Origin: Sedimentisphaerales bacterium | Lineage (GTDB): Bacteria; Planctomycetota; Phycisphaerae; Sedimentisphaerales; UBA12454 | Reading direction: 5' to 3' | Length of the DNA: 42,965 nt | Assembly: GCA_016930635.1 (NCBI GenBank) | Contig: JAFGGI010000031.1 | Coordinates: 1 to 42,965 of the forward strand | Part shown: one piece after another, positions 17,157-25,717 of the stretch | Layout of the letters: the number at the start of each line of letters is the position of its first letter | How positions within the stretch are numbered: position 1 is the stretch's first letter | Notes under the pieces: generated by a model | The model's database searches: none | Seen by the model: the letters and a program-made list of their open reading frames with translations, nothing else | What the model was told of the DNA's origin: nothing | Position numbers and translations under genes: made by a program

Positions 17157-17387
17157 CTATAGTTTAGGTATGTCAGGCTGCTGCGGCTCGGTATCATAGT
17201 TGGGAGCGATCTTGTCCTGCATAATCTCTTCGACAACGATTTCCATCATCGTTTTTCCTTCGGTATCCTCAATCAGGGGTCTTGACCCTTCCAGAAGCTC
17301 AGCCATTCGCTTCTGAATAAGCGCCGACAATTTGAAAGCTCCGCCGACTTTGTTAAAAATAGCTTTGTTCTTCAATTCTTCTATCAT
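17157..17387 (-). CDS. rpoZ: RNA polymerase omega subunit
   Basis: Small accessory subunit that helps assemble the beta' subunit of RNA polymerase. The 76 residues contain the omega core [19 protein letters not shown] followed by EGSRPLIE, and a C-terminal acidic and proline-rich tail. It lies 2 nt after gmk, the classic gmk-rpoZ pairing, which supports the assignment of both. A start near ATG 17387 fits the family. Confidence 0.9.
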   Translation of the reverse strand: MIEELKNKAIFNKVGGAFKLSALIQKRMAELLEGSRPLIEDTEGKTMMEIVVEEIMQDKIAPNYDTEPQQPDIPKL

Positions 17388-17389
17388 AT

Positions 17390-17977
17390 TTATTCTCCGA
17401 CCGGTTTTGCGATAATATCTACAACTTCATTTACTGCCTGTTCAAGATCATCATTTATAACCATATATTTGTAATACTGCCAGGCAGCGGCGATTTCAAC
17501 GCCGGCCCCGGCCAGTCTTGTCTCAATGTCTTCTTTGGCATCTCTGCCTCTGTCGTTTATTCTTGCCTGAAGATCAGCTTGTTTCGGCGGCAGAATAAAA
17601 ATCAGCTTTGCTTCCGGACATAATTTTACAACCTGAAGTGCACCCTGGACATCAATTTCAAGAAGCACTATTCTGCCCTGCTCCAAAGCAGCGAGAACTT
17701 TGTCTTTTTCCGTGCCGTACATATGGCCGAAGACTTCGGCATATTCGAGAAAGCTGTCGGCTTTTAGACGTTTTCCAAATTCCTCCTTACTGACAAACCA
17801 GTAATCTACTCCATCCTGTTCGCCGGCTTTTTGCGGGCGCGTTGTAGTAGAGACACTCAAATAAGCATTACTGAGCCGTTCGACGAGCAGGTTGCATATC
17901 GTACTTTTACCGACACCGCTCGGTCCGCTTATAATCACTAATTGTCCCGGTATTTCCTGGGAAGAATTATTCGACAT
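17390..17977 (-). CDS. gmk: Guanylate kinase
   Basis: ATP-dependent phosphorylation of GMP to GDP. From ATG 17977 it has 195 residues: P-loop [10 protein letters not shown], the GMP-binding [33 protein letters not shown] and the LID region with [13 protein letters not shown] start at 18004 would add nine residues but lies inside yicC without a better ribosome site. ATG 17977 has CAGG upstream and overlaps the end of yicC by 11 bp, a coupling often seen in the yicC-gmk-rpoZ-coaBC order. Confidence 0.95.
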   Translation of the reverse strand: MSNNSSQEIPGQLVIISGPSGVGKSTICNLLVERLSNAYLSVSTTTRPQKAGEQDGVDYWFVSKEEFGKRLKADSFLEYAEVFGHMYGTEKDKVLAALEQGRIVLLEIDVQGALQVVKLCPEAKLIFILPPKQADLQARINDRGRDAKEDIETRLAGAGVEIAAAWQYYKYMVINDDLEQAVNEVVDIIAKPVGE

Positions 17978-18854
17978 TTTGTACCTGTTCCTTGATTCTT
18001 TCAATGCAGGATTTTATCTGCACTACATCAAGACATATTTTTGCATCTGAAGCTTTACTTGCGATCGTATTTGCCTCACGGAGCATCTCCTGTGAAATAA
18101 AATCCAGCTTTCTGCCGGGACGTTCTTCTTTTTTGCAGCTTTCGGCAAACTGCTCAAGATGGGTACTCAACCTGATAATTTCTTCTCCTATATCGCTTCG
18201 GTCTGCAAAGAGTGCAACTTCTCTGGCGACAAGGTCGCTATCAAGTTCGATCCTGGCTGTGTCGAGCAGTTCCTTGACACGCGCGGTAAGCCTGTCTTTG
18301 TATTCGTTAACAACTATTTTTTTGCGAGGTTCAATACCGTCAAGCATGCTGCGTATTTGGGTACACTGCTGCTTAAGGTCTGTAAAAAGCGCTTCTCCTT
18401 CACGGCTCCGCATCTTTTTGAGTTGTTCTACGGCCTCTGATGTTACCTGAAAAACCGCTTTGCGCAACTGGTCGGCCTCTTCATCTTCAGGCTCTTTGGT
18501 TTTTATCACGCCGGGAAGCGAAAGCAGGCTGGTAAGGTCTATTCTTTGTTCTGCTTTGTCGCTCGGCTTATTTATACTGTTTAGTTTTTCCATATAACTT
18601 TCCATCGCAGCAACGTCTATCTCATACATAGGTTCTCCGCTGATATTTTTATAGCGAAGAAGATAACTGACTACACCACGATAGATATTTTCTCTGAGAA
18701 ATTTTTCAATATCATGATCAAGAAAAGCTGCAGGTTCGGGCAGTCTGATATTAGGTTTAAAATACCGATTGTTCACCGTCTTTATTTCAACGGCATAACT
18801 TACTCCGTCGATCTCTCGACAGATTCGTGCAAATCCTGTCATACTGTTCAACAT
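17967..18854 (-). CDS. yicC: YicC/YloC family endoribonuclease
   Basis: Member of a family shown in other bacteria to be an endoribonuclease. The 295 residues begin with the diagnostic MLNSMTGFARICREIDGVSYAVEIKTVNNRYF and end with the family C-terminus GRKLDFISQEMLREANTIASKASD and [18 protein letters not shown] lies 9 nt upstream of the ATG. It is positioned as usual directly before gmk and rpoZ, and 12 nt after secG. Confidence 0.93.
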   Translation of the reverse strand: MLNSMTGFARICREIDGVSYAVEIKTVNNRYFKPNIRLPEPAAFLDHDIEKFLRENIYRGVVSYLLRYKNISGEPMYEIDVAAMESYMEKLNSINKPSDKAEQRIDLTSLLSLPGVIKTKEPEDEEADQLRKAVFQVTSEAVEQLKKMRSREGEALFTDLKQQCTQIRSMLDGIEPRKKIVVNEYKDRLTARVKELLDTARIELDSDLVAREVALFADRSDIGEEIIRLSTHLEQFAESCKKEERPGRKLDFISQEMLREANTIASKASDAKICLDVVQIKSCIERIKEQVQNVE

Positions 18855-18866
18855 TTGTTACAACCC

Positions 18867-19292
18867 TTATTCTGTAATAGGTTCAGCAGGTACTTCCGCT
18901 TCCGGCATTTGGGGCTGCTGAGGAGTTTGAGGCAGCTGTGTTGCTTCATCCGGTATCTGCGGCTGCTGCGCAGGTCTTGAGGCAGGCATTTGCCTGACAG
19001 GCTGTGCCTGCTGCGTCTGAAGATATCCGCTTGCACTGGGCTTGAACCACTTTGCCGCAGCAACGCTTAAAAGCAGCCAGGCGGCAACAAAACATATTGT
19101 TATCCATGTAAGGACATCACCTGTTTTTGTACCAAGCAGCGAATTACCTACACCGCCGAAAGCTGCGCCGAGTCCGCCGCCCTTGTCTTTCTGTATCAGT
19201 ACAATAAAGATCAGGATTAATGCCGCAAATACCCAGATACCCATAACGATTTTCATAATACCCGGCACTGCTGCTAAAGCAAAATGTACCAT
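18867..19292 (-). CDS. secG: Preprotein translocase subunit SecG
   Basis: Inner-membrane subunit of the SecYEG channel. It has two membrane segments (about 14-35 and 61-80) around the typical cytoplasmic loop KDKGGGLGAAFGGVGNSLLG. At 141 residues it is longer than usual because of a Pro/Gln-rich C-terminal tail of about 55 residues, probably disordered. GAGG precedes the ATG. The tpiA-secG order is common in bacteria and supports the call. Confidence 0.92.
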   Translation of the reverse strand: MVHFALAAVPGIMKIVMGIWVFAALILIFIVLIQKDKGGGLGAAFGGVGNSLLGTKTGDVLTWITICFVAAWLLLSVAAAKWFKPSASGYLQTQQAQPVRQMPASRPAQQPQIPDEATQLPQTPQQPQMPEAEVPAEPITE

Positions 19293-19331
19293 TTTAATAC
19301 CTCTAAAAAATCAATTATTTTTTATATTTCT

Positions 19332-20108
19332 TTACACCTGACTTTTCGCCTTGGCCGCTGCTTCTACAATCACGGCAAAGTCGTTGACTTTCAAACTTGC
19401 TCCGCCGACTAAAAGCCCGTCCACATCTGCCTGGGCCATCAGTTCAGCCGCATTGGCCGCATTTGCCGAGCCGCCGTACTGTATCCTCAACTGCTCAGCA
19501 AAACTATCATTATACATACTTGCGAGAAGCTGTCGAATCATTAAATGGACCTCCTGGGCCTGGCCTGGGGTAGCATTTACGCCGGTGCCGATAGCCCAGA
19601 CAGGCTCATAAGCAATCGTAATTGTCTTTGCCTTTTCGACAGAGATACCTGCCATGCCTTTTTCTATCTGCTCTTTTACGACCTGGCCGGTTTTTTCAGC
19701 CTTTCGCTGTTCGAGGAGCTCACCGACGCAGAATATCGGCAAAAGGCCCGCATCTATCGCTGCGATAAGCTTTTTATTTAGCAGTTCATCGGTCTCACCA
19801 ATTACGTGCCTGCGTTCTGAATGGCCTATGATAACATAGCTGCATCCGACATCTTTAAGCATTTGACAGCTTATCTCGCCGGTAAACGCGCCTTTCGGTT
19901 CGAAGTACATATCCTGTGCACCGAGGCCGATAGCTGATGAGCCAAGTGCCTCCCTGACCGCTGCAAGATAAACGAACGGAGGGCAAACAGCTACATCAAC
20001 CCTGTCAAGCATGCTGTCGCATTTTTGCGTCAGGCCTTTGGCAAGGTCAACAGCGCCGGCGCTGTCTGTATTCATTTTCCAGTTTCCGCCGATGAATGGT
20101 TTTCGCAT
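19332..20108 (-). CDS. tpiA: Triosephosphate isomerase
   Basis: Interconverts dihydroxyacetone phosphate and glyceraldehyde 3-phosphate. The 258 residues form a full TIM barrel: GGNWKMN (active Asn and Lys), IIGHSERR (active His), AYEPVWAIGTG (active Glu), the phosphate-binding IQYGGSANAANA, and DGLLVGGASL at the end. AGGAG lies just upstream of the ATG. It is second in the operon after pheA and 39 nt before secG. Confidence 0.97.
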   Translation of the reverse strand: MRKPFIGGNWKMNTDSAGAVDLAKGLTQKCDSMLDRVDVAVCPPFVYLAAVREALGSSAIGLGAQDMYFEPKGAFTGEISCQMLKDVGCSYVIIGHSERRHVIGETDELLNKKLIAAIDAGLLPIFCVGELLEQRKAEKTGQVVKEQIEKGMAGISVEKAKTITIAYEPVWAIGTGVNATPGQAQEVHLMIRQLLASMYNDSFAEQLRIQYGGSANAANAAELMAQADVDGLLVGGASLKVNDFAVIVEAAAKAKSQV

Positions 20109-20124
20109 AATCTTCTCCTGAAAA

Positions 20125-21192
20125 CTACTCCAGCATTGTATCGCTTTTCGGATAGCTGCCGAGAATCGAAAGCTGCAGACAGTGCTGCTTTATTTCTTCG
20201 AAGCATTTGGTAAGTTTTTCATCTTTTCTATGACCCAGGCAATCGACAAAGAAGTAATATTCCCATTGTCTTTTTCTGCTCGGCCGGGACTCTATATTAG
20301 TAAGATTGACTTCACGTTTCTTTAGAACGTCCAGGACATCCGCTAAAGCCCCTGCTTTATGGGCAGTACTGAACAATATGGATGTTTTATCTTCTCCGGT
20401 CGGCCTGGCATCTTCTTTACTTATAACTAAAAACCGCGTTACGTTATTGGCAATATCTTCGATATTCTCGCAGATAACCCTCAGGCCGTACAATTCAGCG
20501 GCGATATCCGAACCGATAGCAGCGGCAAATTCTTCCTCCGCTGCCATTTGTGCCGCTTTGGCGGTCGAGGCAACAGCTATGGTATTTGCTTCCTTGAAAG
20601 TTGAGCTGAGCCACTGCCTGCACTGGGCAAAAACTTCGGGCTTGGAATAAACCTTTGCAACTTTTTCCAGCTCACAGTTAGCAAGCAGATTATGATGTAT
20701 CGGCATATAAACTTCGGCACAAATAAGCGCGCTGGTATCAGCGAAGGTGTCGAGTGTTTCGATAACGCCGCCGCCGGTCGAATTTTCCACCGGCACAACT
20801 CCCAGGTCACAATGTCCTTTGCTTACCTCGTCAAAGATGCCGCGTATATCGAGTATCGCTTCGTACTCAACGCTTTGTCCGAACTTTCTGATAGCAGCGG
20901 TATGAGTAAAGCTTCCCTTCGGTCCCAGATATCCTATCCTCAAAGGTCTTTCAAGGAAGAACGAGCCGCTCATCATCTCACGCCATATCGCATGAAGCGT
21001 TCTGTCCGGCAAAGGTCCCTTGTTCAACTCTCCCAGGCGATTGAGCACCTGCTTTTCACGGTCCGGAGCATAGATCGGTCCATCACCTTTGGCCTTGCCG
21101 ACTTCGATAACCACCTGCGCACGGGCATTGAGCAGCTCGACGAGCTGGGTGTCTATCTGGTCTATTTTTTTACGCAGGTCCTCAAGGTTCAT
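20125..21192 (-). CDS. pheA: Chorismate mutase / prephenate dehydratase (P-protein)
   Basis: Bifunctional enzyme from chorismate to phenylpyruvate in phenylalanine synthesis. The 355 residues consist of an N-terminal AroQ-type mutase helix bundle (about 1-85), a prephenate dehydratase domain starting RIGYLGPKGSFTHTAA and containing the catalytic NVTRFLVI, and a C-terminal ACT regulatory domain with LTNIESRPSR and YYFFVDCLGH. Feedback control by phenylalanine through the ACT domain is expected from the family. It is first in the operon, behind its own promoter, followed 16 nt later by tpiA. Confidence 0.96.
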   Translation of the reverse strand: MNLEDLRKKIDQIDTQLVELLNARAQVVIEVGKAKGDGPIYAPDREKQVLNRLGELNKGPLPDRTLHAIWREMMSGSFFLERPLRIGYLGPKGSFTHTAAIRKFGQSVEYEAILDIRGIFDEVSKGHCDLGVVPVENSTGGGVIETLDTFADTSALICAEVYMPIHHNLLANCELEKVAKVYSKPEVFAQCRQWLSSTFKEANTIAVASTAKAAQMAAEEEFAAAIGSDIAAELYGLRVICENIEDIANNVTRFLVISKEDARPTGEDKTSILFSTAHKAGALADVLDVLKKREVNLTNIESRPSRKRQWEYYFFVDCLGHRKDEKLTKCFEEIKQHCLQLSILGSYPKSDTMLE

Positions 21193-21253
21193 AAAAGCTT
21201 GTCCATTATGGCTTTGTAAAGGCCCATAAAATAAAATGCCCTAAAACCGGCTA

Positions 21254-21282
21254 TATTTACCACAATCCTCCAATTTAGTCAA
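21254..21282 (-). promoter_or_regulatory. Promoter of the pheA-coaB operon
   Basis: On the - strand, TTGACT (21277-21282), 17-nt spacer, TAAATA (21254-21259). The leader would be about 55 nt. It would drive eight genes down to 15938 unless internal promoters exist. Confidence 0.65.
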
Positions 21283-21328
21283 ATAAATTGCCTCCCGGAT
21301 GTAAGCCTTGTAAAAGAGGCGTTTTTGC

Positions 21329-21356
21329 TTGACAAATACGTAATTTGTGCTATAAT
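21329..21356 (+). promoter_or_regulatory. Strong extended -10 promoter of the HAF/PEP-CTERM leader
   Basis: TTGACA (21329-21334), 16-nt spacer ending AATTTGTGC, TATAAT (21351-21356). Both hexamers are perfect and there is an extended -10 TG. The same AATTTGTG word precedes the -10 of the second HAF gene. Confidence 0.85.
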
Positions 21357-21362
21357 GAGGGT

Positions 21363-21545
21363 ATAAATGGGAGAAATTGCAGAAATGCGGACCCGGCAGT
21401 GACGGGGCGCCGCAGCATTCCGCTTAAATGGAGAGAACACCGGAAAATTTTTTGCGTATCATTTTATACGCTTTTTGCGTTTTGCAGTGTTCGGCTAATT
21501 TAAGGCCTTAATTAAAAACCGTAGCTCACAGCAGGAGACAAAGCT
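21363..21545 (+). ncRNA. Structured leader or small RNA upstream of the HAF/PEP-CTERM gene
   Basis: About 180 nt lie between the promoter and the ATG at 21546. Seen: a GC-rich hairpin (TGCGG 21386-21390 with CCGCA 21410-21414; inner CCCG 21392-21395 with CGGG 21403-21406; AATGC and GCATT as an alternative outer stem). A short terminator-like hairpin follows at 21454-21476. This fits either a cis attenuator or riboswitch-like leader, or a separate small RNA of about 114 nt. No known riboswitch consensus was recognised. Confidence 0.45.
21454..21476 (+). terminator. Terminator-like hairpin inside the leader
   Basis: GCGTAT (21454-21459) pairs with ATACGC (21466-21471), followed by TTTTT (21472-21476). 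The stem is only 6 bp, so it is weak. It lies 70 nt before the ATG. Confidence 0.5.
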
Positions 21546-22730
21546 ATGAAAGTTTCGAAAACTATCTTCTTCGCCGTAATTATTGTTTCTACTCTCACCG
21601 CTTTCGGCAACGGATACTTGCCCGTTATCGATCTGGGTACGCTGGGCGGAGAATCCAGTTATGCTATTTCCATCAGCCATCTTGGGCGAATTGTCGGCGC
21701 TGCTGATAATAACTCCGGCAGCTTCAGCGCATGTGTCTATCAGCCGGGTGACGCCAGCCAAAACAGAGACCTCGGAACACTTGGCGGAGCTTACAGCGAA
21801 GCCTACAGCAGTAATAACGCAGGGCAGATAGTCGGTTATGCTATGAACAGCTTCGGCTACGAACGTGCCTGCCGATTCAATGCAACAGGCGGCGGAGCAA
21901 ATACAGATCTGGGCACACTCGGAGGAAACTGGAGCAGTGCCAGCTGCACTAATAATTACGGTCAAATCGTCGGCGTCGCAGATAATGGTACTTCCTATGG
22001 CAGAGCCTGTTCATTCGATCCGACAGGCGGCGGTGTTAATACAGACCTTGGCACGCTCGGCGGGGACTGGAGCAGTGCATATTCTATAAATAATGCCGGT
22101 CAGATAGTCGGCAAGGCGAATAATAGTACCAACAACAGACGTGCCTGTCTTTTTGATCCAACCGGCGGCGGAGCAAATATAGATCTCGGCGCTTTTGTTT
22201 CTGTTGATGAACAAATACCAAATGGAGACTGGAGCGTTGCCTATTCTATTAATAACGCCGGCCAGATAGTTGGAGAAGCCGACGGTACCTACGAGCATTC
22301 TTTTAGTTCACAGGCTTGTATTTTTGACCCGACAGGCGATGCCAATAACATTATTCGCCTTGGCGGACTGCACAGTGATAATCAATACCCTAACAGCGTG
22401 GCTCGATGCATCAACGATATCGGCCAGATCGTAGGGGCAGTCTATTCAGGTCTACAGTCGCGGGCTTGTCTTTTCGACCCGAACGGTGTCCTCTGGTCTT
22501 ATGAAACTTACAATGAAAATAATATAGACCTTAACACTTTGATAGATCCCAACTGCGGCTGGCTGCTGACAGATGCCTGGAGCATAAACAATAACGGCTG
22601 GATAGTCGGCCAGGGGGTAAATCCTGCCGGCGATGCACATGCGTTCCTGCTCGTGCCCGAACCTGCGACGATTTGCCTGTTGACCGTCGGCTGTGTTAGC
22701 CTTATTCGCAGAAAAAAGAAAAAGACCTGA
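21546..22730 (+). CDS. HAF-repeat surface protein with PEP-CTERM anchor
   Basis: 394-residue secreted protein. It begins with a signal peptide (MKVSKTIFFAVIIVSTLTAFG), then about seven HAF-type repeats of the form DLGTLGG ... A.SINNAGQIVG ... ACLFDPTG, each about 45 residues. It ends in a PEP-CTERM sorting signal: VPEPAT, a hydrophobic segment, then RRKKKK. By family knowledge the tail is cut by an exosortase in organisms that make exopolysaccharide, leaving the repeats outside the cell. AGGAG sits 8 nt before the ATG. It is a paralogue of the gene at 24397, which has a dockerin in place of the PEP-CTERM tail. Its function is unknown; a structural or binding role on the surface is inferred. 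Confidence 0.85.
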   Translation: MKVSKTIFFAVIIVSTLTAFGNGYLPVIDLGTLGGESSYAISISHLGRIVGAADNNSGSFSACVYQPGDASQNRDLGTLGGAYSEAYSSNNAGQIVGYAMNSFGYERACRFNATGGGANTDLGTLGGNWSSASCTNNYGQIVGVADNGTSYGRACSFDPTGGGVNTDLGTLGGDWSSAYSINNAGQIVGKANNSTNNRRACLFDPTGGGANIDLGAFVSVDEQIPNGDWSVAYSINNAGQIVGEADGTYEHSFSSQACIFDPTGDANNIIRLGGLHSDNQYPNSVARCINDIGQIVGAVYSGLQSRACLFDPNGVLWSYETYNENNIDLNTLIDPNCGWLLTDAWSINNNGWIVGQGVNPAGDAHAFLLVPEPATICLLTVGCVSLIRRKKKKT

Positions 22731-22945
22731 CCGTAAATTGAATTTTAAATAAATAATACTTTATAGAAAACGCTGTTTGTCATTCTGAGGCGAAACCGAA
22801 GAATCTCCTTTTTGGAGCAGAAAAGATTCTTCACTTTGCTTGCGCTCCGTTCAGAATGACATATTTATTGCCTTTTCTACTAAGCAAACAAAAAAGCTGA
22901 CATCTTATCAAGGTTGCCGGCTTTTTTTAAATCACTATGCTCCTG
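22731..22945. repeat. Palindromic repeat between convergent genes
   Basis: GTCATTCTGAGGCGAAACCG...CGTTCAGAATGACA (about 22777-22861) is a long imperfect palindrome with inner GAATCTC/AAGATTC arms, of a widespread extragenic repeat type. It is followed by AAAAAAGC...GGCTTTTTTT (about 22889-22928), a weak bidirectional terminator for the two converging genes. Confidence 0.6.
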
Positions 22946-23887
22946 TTATGGATACTCGGGTTCTTCGCCCCGTGAAAGGGACCCAATTATTTTATATGTC
23001 TTATAGAAAAATGTCTGGTAGGTTATCATTCCCATCTCAAAAGGTTCCCATTTGTCATGAGAAAAAGCTCGCTGGTCGTCGCAGAAAAATACATGCCCGT
23101 CCTTGAACAAAGTATTTGCCGCGTAAAGGCCATCTGCTGTTCGATGGGCAAACGGTTTCGGATACTTTCTTAATTCTTCTATGGGGGCACCGGCAGGCTC
23201 AGTCCTTTTCCAGATAAAGTCGGTCAGATACGGTAGTGCTGTATCAAGTTCGGCAAATCTGCGGGCAGTATAAGCAGGCGCCTGATACACCGGATGTATC
23301 AGTGTGCCCGGGCTTGTAGGATAATAAGTATAGCCTGTACGTACATACTGATTGCCATAATATCCCAGGTTATTGATTACCTGCGGCAGTGTACCCCATT
23401 CGGTGCTGGTATTCGGTAGTGCGGGGTTGGTATAAGAGTTGTATTGATAAAGTGGATTTGTCTCTGACGGGCAATAGAAGATTTTCGGATCACTTATAAT
23501 GCCGGCTTCATATAGACAGGCTAACCTGAACGGTCTGAGGCTCCCATCAGGGTTCACACCGGGATATGTATCACGGTATGCAAGAAACGGATGAATTTCT
23601 CCGTCGTAGGGACATTCCCAAATACCCACTCCCAAATCACAATTAAACGGAGGTTTATAAGCCGGGTCCTTTCCGCCGTACCAGGGCAGTAAACCATCAT
23701 TGCTTGCGGCGTACACAACAAAGGCCGTTCCCATTTGCCTGAGCTGATTGGCACATTGCGCCCGCCTGGCAGATTCTTCAGCTATGTCGAACGAAGGCAC
23801 AAGAGCTATACAGATAGTGAATGAAAAAACGATAACAAATATCACCGCTAACAGGTCGATCCGTGTAAAGCCTCTTCTATTCCTCAT
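22946..23887 (-). CDS. Large pseudopilin-like protein, copy 1
   Basis: 313-residue protein with a prepilin N-terminus: short basic leader MRNRRG, predicted cleavage before FTRIDLLAVIFVIVFSF, Asp instead of the usual Glu at position +5, then a large periplasmic or extracellular domain. The domain shares long blocks with three paralogues: QLRQMG near residue 45, SLRPFRLACLYEAGIISDP, IFYCPSE, EWGTLPQ, APAYTARR, LFKDGHVFFC and SRGEEP. The last blocks resemble the DG end motif of planctomycete pseudopilins. It should be processed by a prepilin peptidase and placed by a type II secretion or pilus machine encoded elsewhere. It is in inverted orientation to the very similar gene at 27822. Confidence 0.85.
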   Translation of the reverse strand: MRNRRGFTRIDLLAVIFVIVFSFTICIALVPSFDIAEESARRAQCANQLRQMGTAFVVYAASNDGLLPWYGGKDPAYKPPFNCDLGVGIWECPYDGEIHPFLAYRDTYPGVNPDGSLRPFRLACLYEAGIISDPKIFYCPSETNPLYQYNSYTNPALPNTSTEWGTLPQVINNLGYYGNQYVRTGYTYYPTSPGTLIHPVYQAPAYTARRFAELDTALPYLTDFIWKRTEPAGAPIEELRKYPKPFAHRTADGLYAANTLFKDGHVFFCDDQRAFSHDKWEPFEMGMITYQTFFYKTYKIIGSLSRGEEPEYP

Positions 23888-23940
23888 AATACTGCCTCTA
23901 TGCGTGAAAATAAAATTTTTATATCGCTTTTATTACGAAC

Positions 23941-23969
23941 ATTTTACACGAAATCAGGATATATATCAA
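23941..23969 (-). promoter_or_regulatory. Promoter of pseudopilin copy 1
   Basis: On the - strand, TTGATA (23964-23969), 17-nt spacer, TAAAAT (23941-23946), giving a leader of about 50 nt before the ATG at 23887. Confidence 0.65.
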
Positions 23970-24105
23970 TATAATTCGACCGCTTGCTTTAATAAACGAG
24001 GTAATATGCGATTTTTTCGGTAATTGTGCGATGAATGGAGAGTCAAATTTCGATAAAAACAGGATATTAGCCGTCATAAAAGTCGGCAGTTAATATATTT
24101 TTTCC

Positions 24106-24133
24106 TTGACATATCAGAAATTTGTGTTACCAT
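24106..24133 (+). promoter_or_regulatory. Extended -10 promoter of the HAF/dockerin operon
   Basis: TTGACA (24106-24111), 16-nt spacer ending AAATTTGTGT, TACCAT (24128-24133), with a TG one base before the -10. Its design matches the promoter at 21329 (same spacer length and same AATTTGTG word), although the leaders downstream differ. Confidence 0.65.
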
Positions 24134-24139
24134 ATAGGA

Positions 24140-24396
24140 GTAATGATGTGTTGACGTGGGCAAAAAATTATAACCCAAATTCAGTCATTATAATTTTGTT
24201 GTTTTTACATCATACCTTTTTAGCCCACCTCTTAGCACTGTTTTAAATCTTAACATCTCATTTCGATTGCAGCCCAGTCGGTGACAGTCCGTCTTGTGCG
24301 AAGGCTAATACCGGCGAAAAACAGTTCTGACGACCAATATGCGCTGGTAAATATGTATGCATGGTGAAAAGATGATTTAGATAAGGAGAAAAAACC
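24140..24396 (+). ncRNA. Long leader with a predicted pseudoknot
   Basis: About 257 nt precede the ATG at 24397 without a gene. Seen: TGATGT (24144-24149) pairs with ACATCA (24207-24212). GTGGGC (24156-24161) pairs with GCCCAC (24223-24228). ATTATAA (24167-24173) pairs with TTATAAT (24188-24194). The first two helices cross, which makes an H-type pseudoknot. Further down, AGCC...GGCT and ACCA...TGGT arms enclose a GGTGACAGTCCG segment. This could be a regulatory leader. No known riboswitch class was recognised and the fold was found by eye. 23888-24105 holds only the promoters. Confidence 0.4.
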
Positions 24397-25668
24397 ATGA
24401 GAATGTCAGGAATTATCGCGTGTGCTATATTTATAAATTTTACCCTCGGTGGTACAACCACTGTCTCCGCATATAATGAGATCATCGACCTGGGGGGCCT
24501 CGACGGTTATCCGGTCGGTTATGCCAGGTATATAAACGACTGGGGCAAAATAGTCGGATGGGTCGAAAGCAATGATGTTAATGATAGTAATACTATTGCC
24601 TGTCTATTTGATAACACAGGCGGCGGGGCAAATATAAACCTGGGCGGCGCAGGAAGTGCCGCCCTTTGTTGTCTGAGCAGAATAGTAGGTCAGAGCGCAT
24701 ATTATCACGTATATAATAACCCTCCGATCTACGATCCTAATTACAGCCGGGCCTGTGTCTTTGATATGGCCGGCGATGTCAATAATATTTTTGAACTCGG
24801 AGCGCTGGGTGAACCCTGGCCATATATTCCAGACAGTAGCAATGAGAGTGGAGCACAATCCATCAGTCACTACGGCCAGATAGTTGGATATGCTTACGAT
24901 GGCTCCGGAGATGAATATAATCCGGGACTTTATCTTGCCTGTCTTTTCGATGCGACAGGACAATATGAAAATAAAAGCCTTGGAACACTCGGCGGCTATG
25001 TAAGTGAAGCTTTAGGTAATAATGAGGCTTTAATAGTAGGTTATGCCGATAACGCTTTGAATTATGAGCGCGCCTGCATTTTTGATCCGACAGGCGATGC
25101 CAATAATAATATAGACCTCGGAACACTCGGCGGCGACTGCAGCGGAGCGTGGTCGATTAACGACAGCAATCAGATCGTCGGCTGGGCATTAGACAGTTCA
25201 GATAATTACCGTGCCTGTCTTTTCGATGCGACCGGTGATGCCAACAATAATATAGACCTCGGCACGCTCGGCGGCAATCACAGCGAAGCGTATTTTATCA
25301 ACGACCTCGGCCAGGCCGTAGGATATGCTTATGATATGTGGGGACAGAAACGTGCCTGCCTTTTCAACGGCGGCAACGAAAATATAGACCTTAACTCACT
25401 CGTAGATCCTAACAGCGGGTGGATATTACAATACGCCTTCGGTATTAACAATGACGGATGGATCGTAGGTTCCGGAACTCTGGGTGGGACGGAAAACTCA
25501 CCGGGACTTACACGCGCTTTCCTCCTAAAGCCGCCAATGCCTCCGACATGCATCGCCAAACCGATAGGCGACCTCAACGGCGATTGTATAGTTAATCTCG
25601 CCGACTTCGCACTAATAGCAAACAACTGGCTACAGTGTAATATCCACCCGTCAAGTGCCTGCTGGTAA
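24397..25668 (+). CDS. HAF-repeat secreted protein with C-terminal dockerin
   Basis: 423 residues. A signal peptide (about residues 1-27, ending TTVSA) is followed by about seven HAF-type repeats, for example IDLGTLGGNHSEAYFINDLG with ACLFDATGDANNN between them. A C-terminal dockerin-like calcium segment, GDLNGDCIVNLADFALIANN then W, ends at the stop. It is a paralogue of the gene at 21546 with a different attachment tail. A dockerin would bind a cohesin partner; none is encoded here. AAGGAG lies 10 nt upstream of the ATG. Three pseudopilin genes follow on the same strand with gaps of 35-49 nt, so co-transcription is likely. Confidence 0.85.
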   Translation: MRMSGIIACAIFINFTLGGTTTVSAYNEIIDLGGLDGYPVGYARYINDWGKIVGWVESNDVNDSNTIACLFDNTGGGANINLGGAGSAALCCLSRIVGQSAYYHVYNNPPIYDPNYSRACVFDMAGDVNNIFELGALGEPWPYIPDSSNESGAQSISHYGQIVGYAYDGSGDEYNPGLYLACLFDATGQYENKSLGTLGGYVSEALGNNEALIVGYADNALNYERACIFDPTGDANNNIDLGTLGGDCSGAWSINDSNQIVGWALDSSDNYRACLFDATGDANNNIDLGTLGGNHSEAYFINDLGQAVGYAYDMWGQKRACLFNGGNENIDLNSLVDPNSGWILQYAFGINNDGWIVGSGTLGGTENSPGLTRAFLLKPPMPPTCIAKPIGDLNGDCIVNLADFALIANNWLQCNIHPSSACW

Positions 25669-25717
25669 ACTGAGAATTTAACTGCGCCTTTAGGGTCTTG
25701 TGAAAAGGAGATATGAA

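Noticed and set aside
24260-24350. Resemblance of GGTGACAGTCCG to part of a cobalamin riboswitch
   Set aside because: The other conserved blocks of that riboswitch are not present in order; the match is too short.
21546-25668. CRISPR-like array suggested by regular repeats
   Set aside because: The periodicity lies inside coding frames (HAF repeats of about 45 codons) and repeats are diverged, with no short identical repeats and unique spacers.
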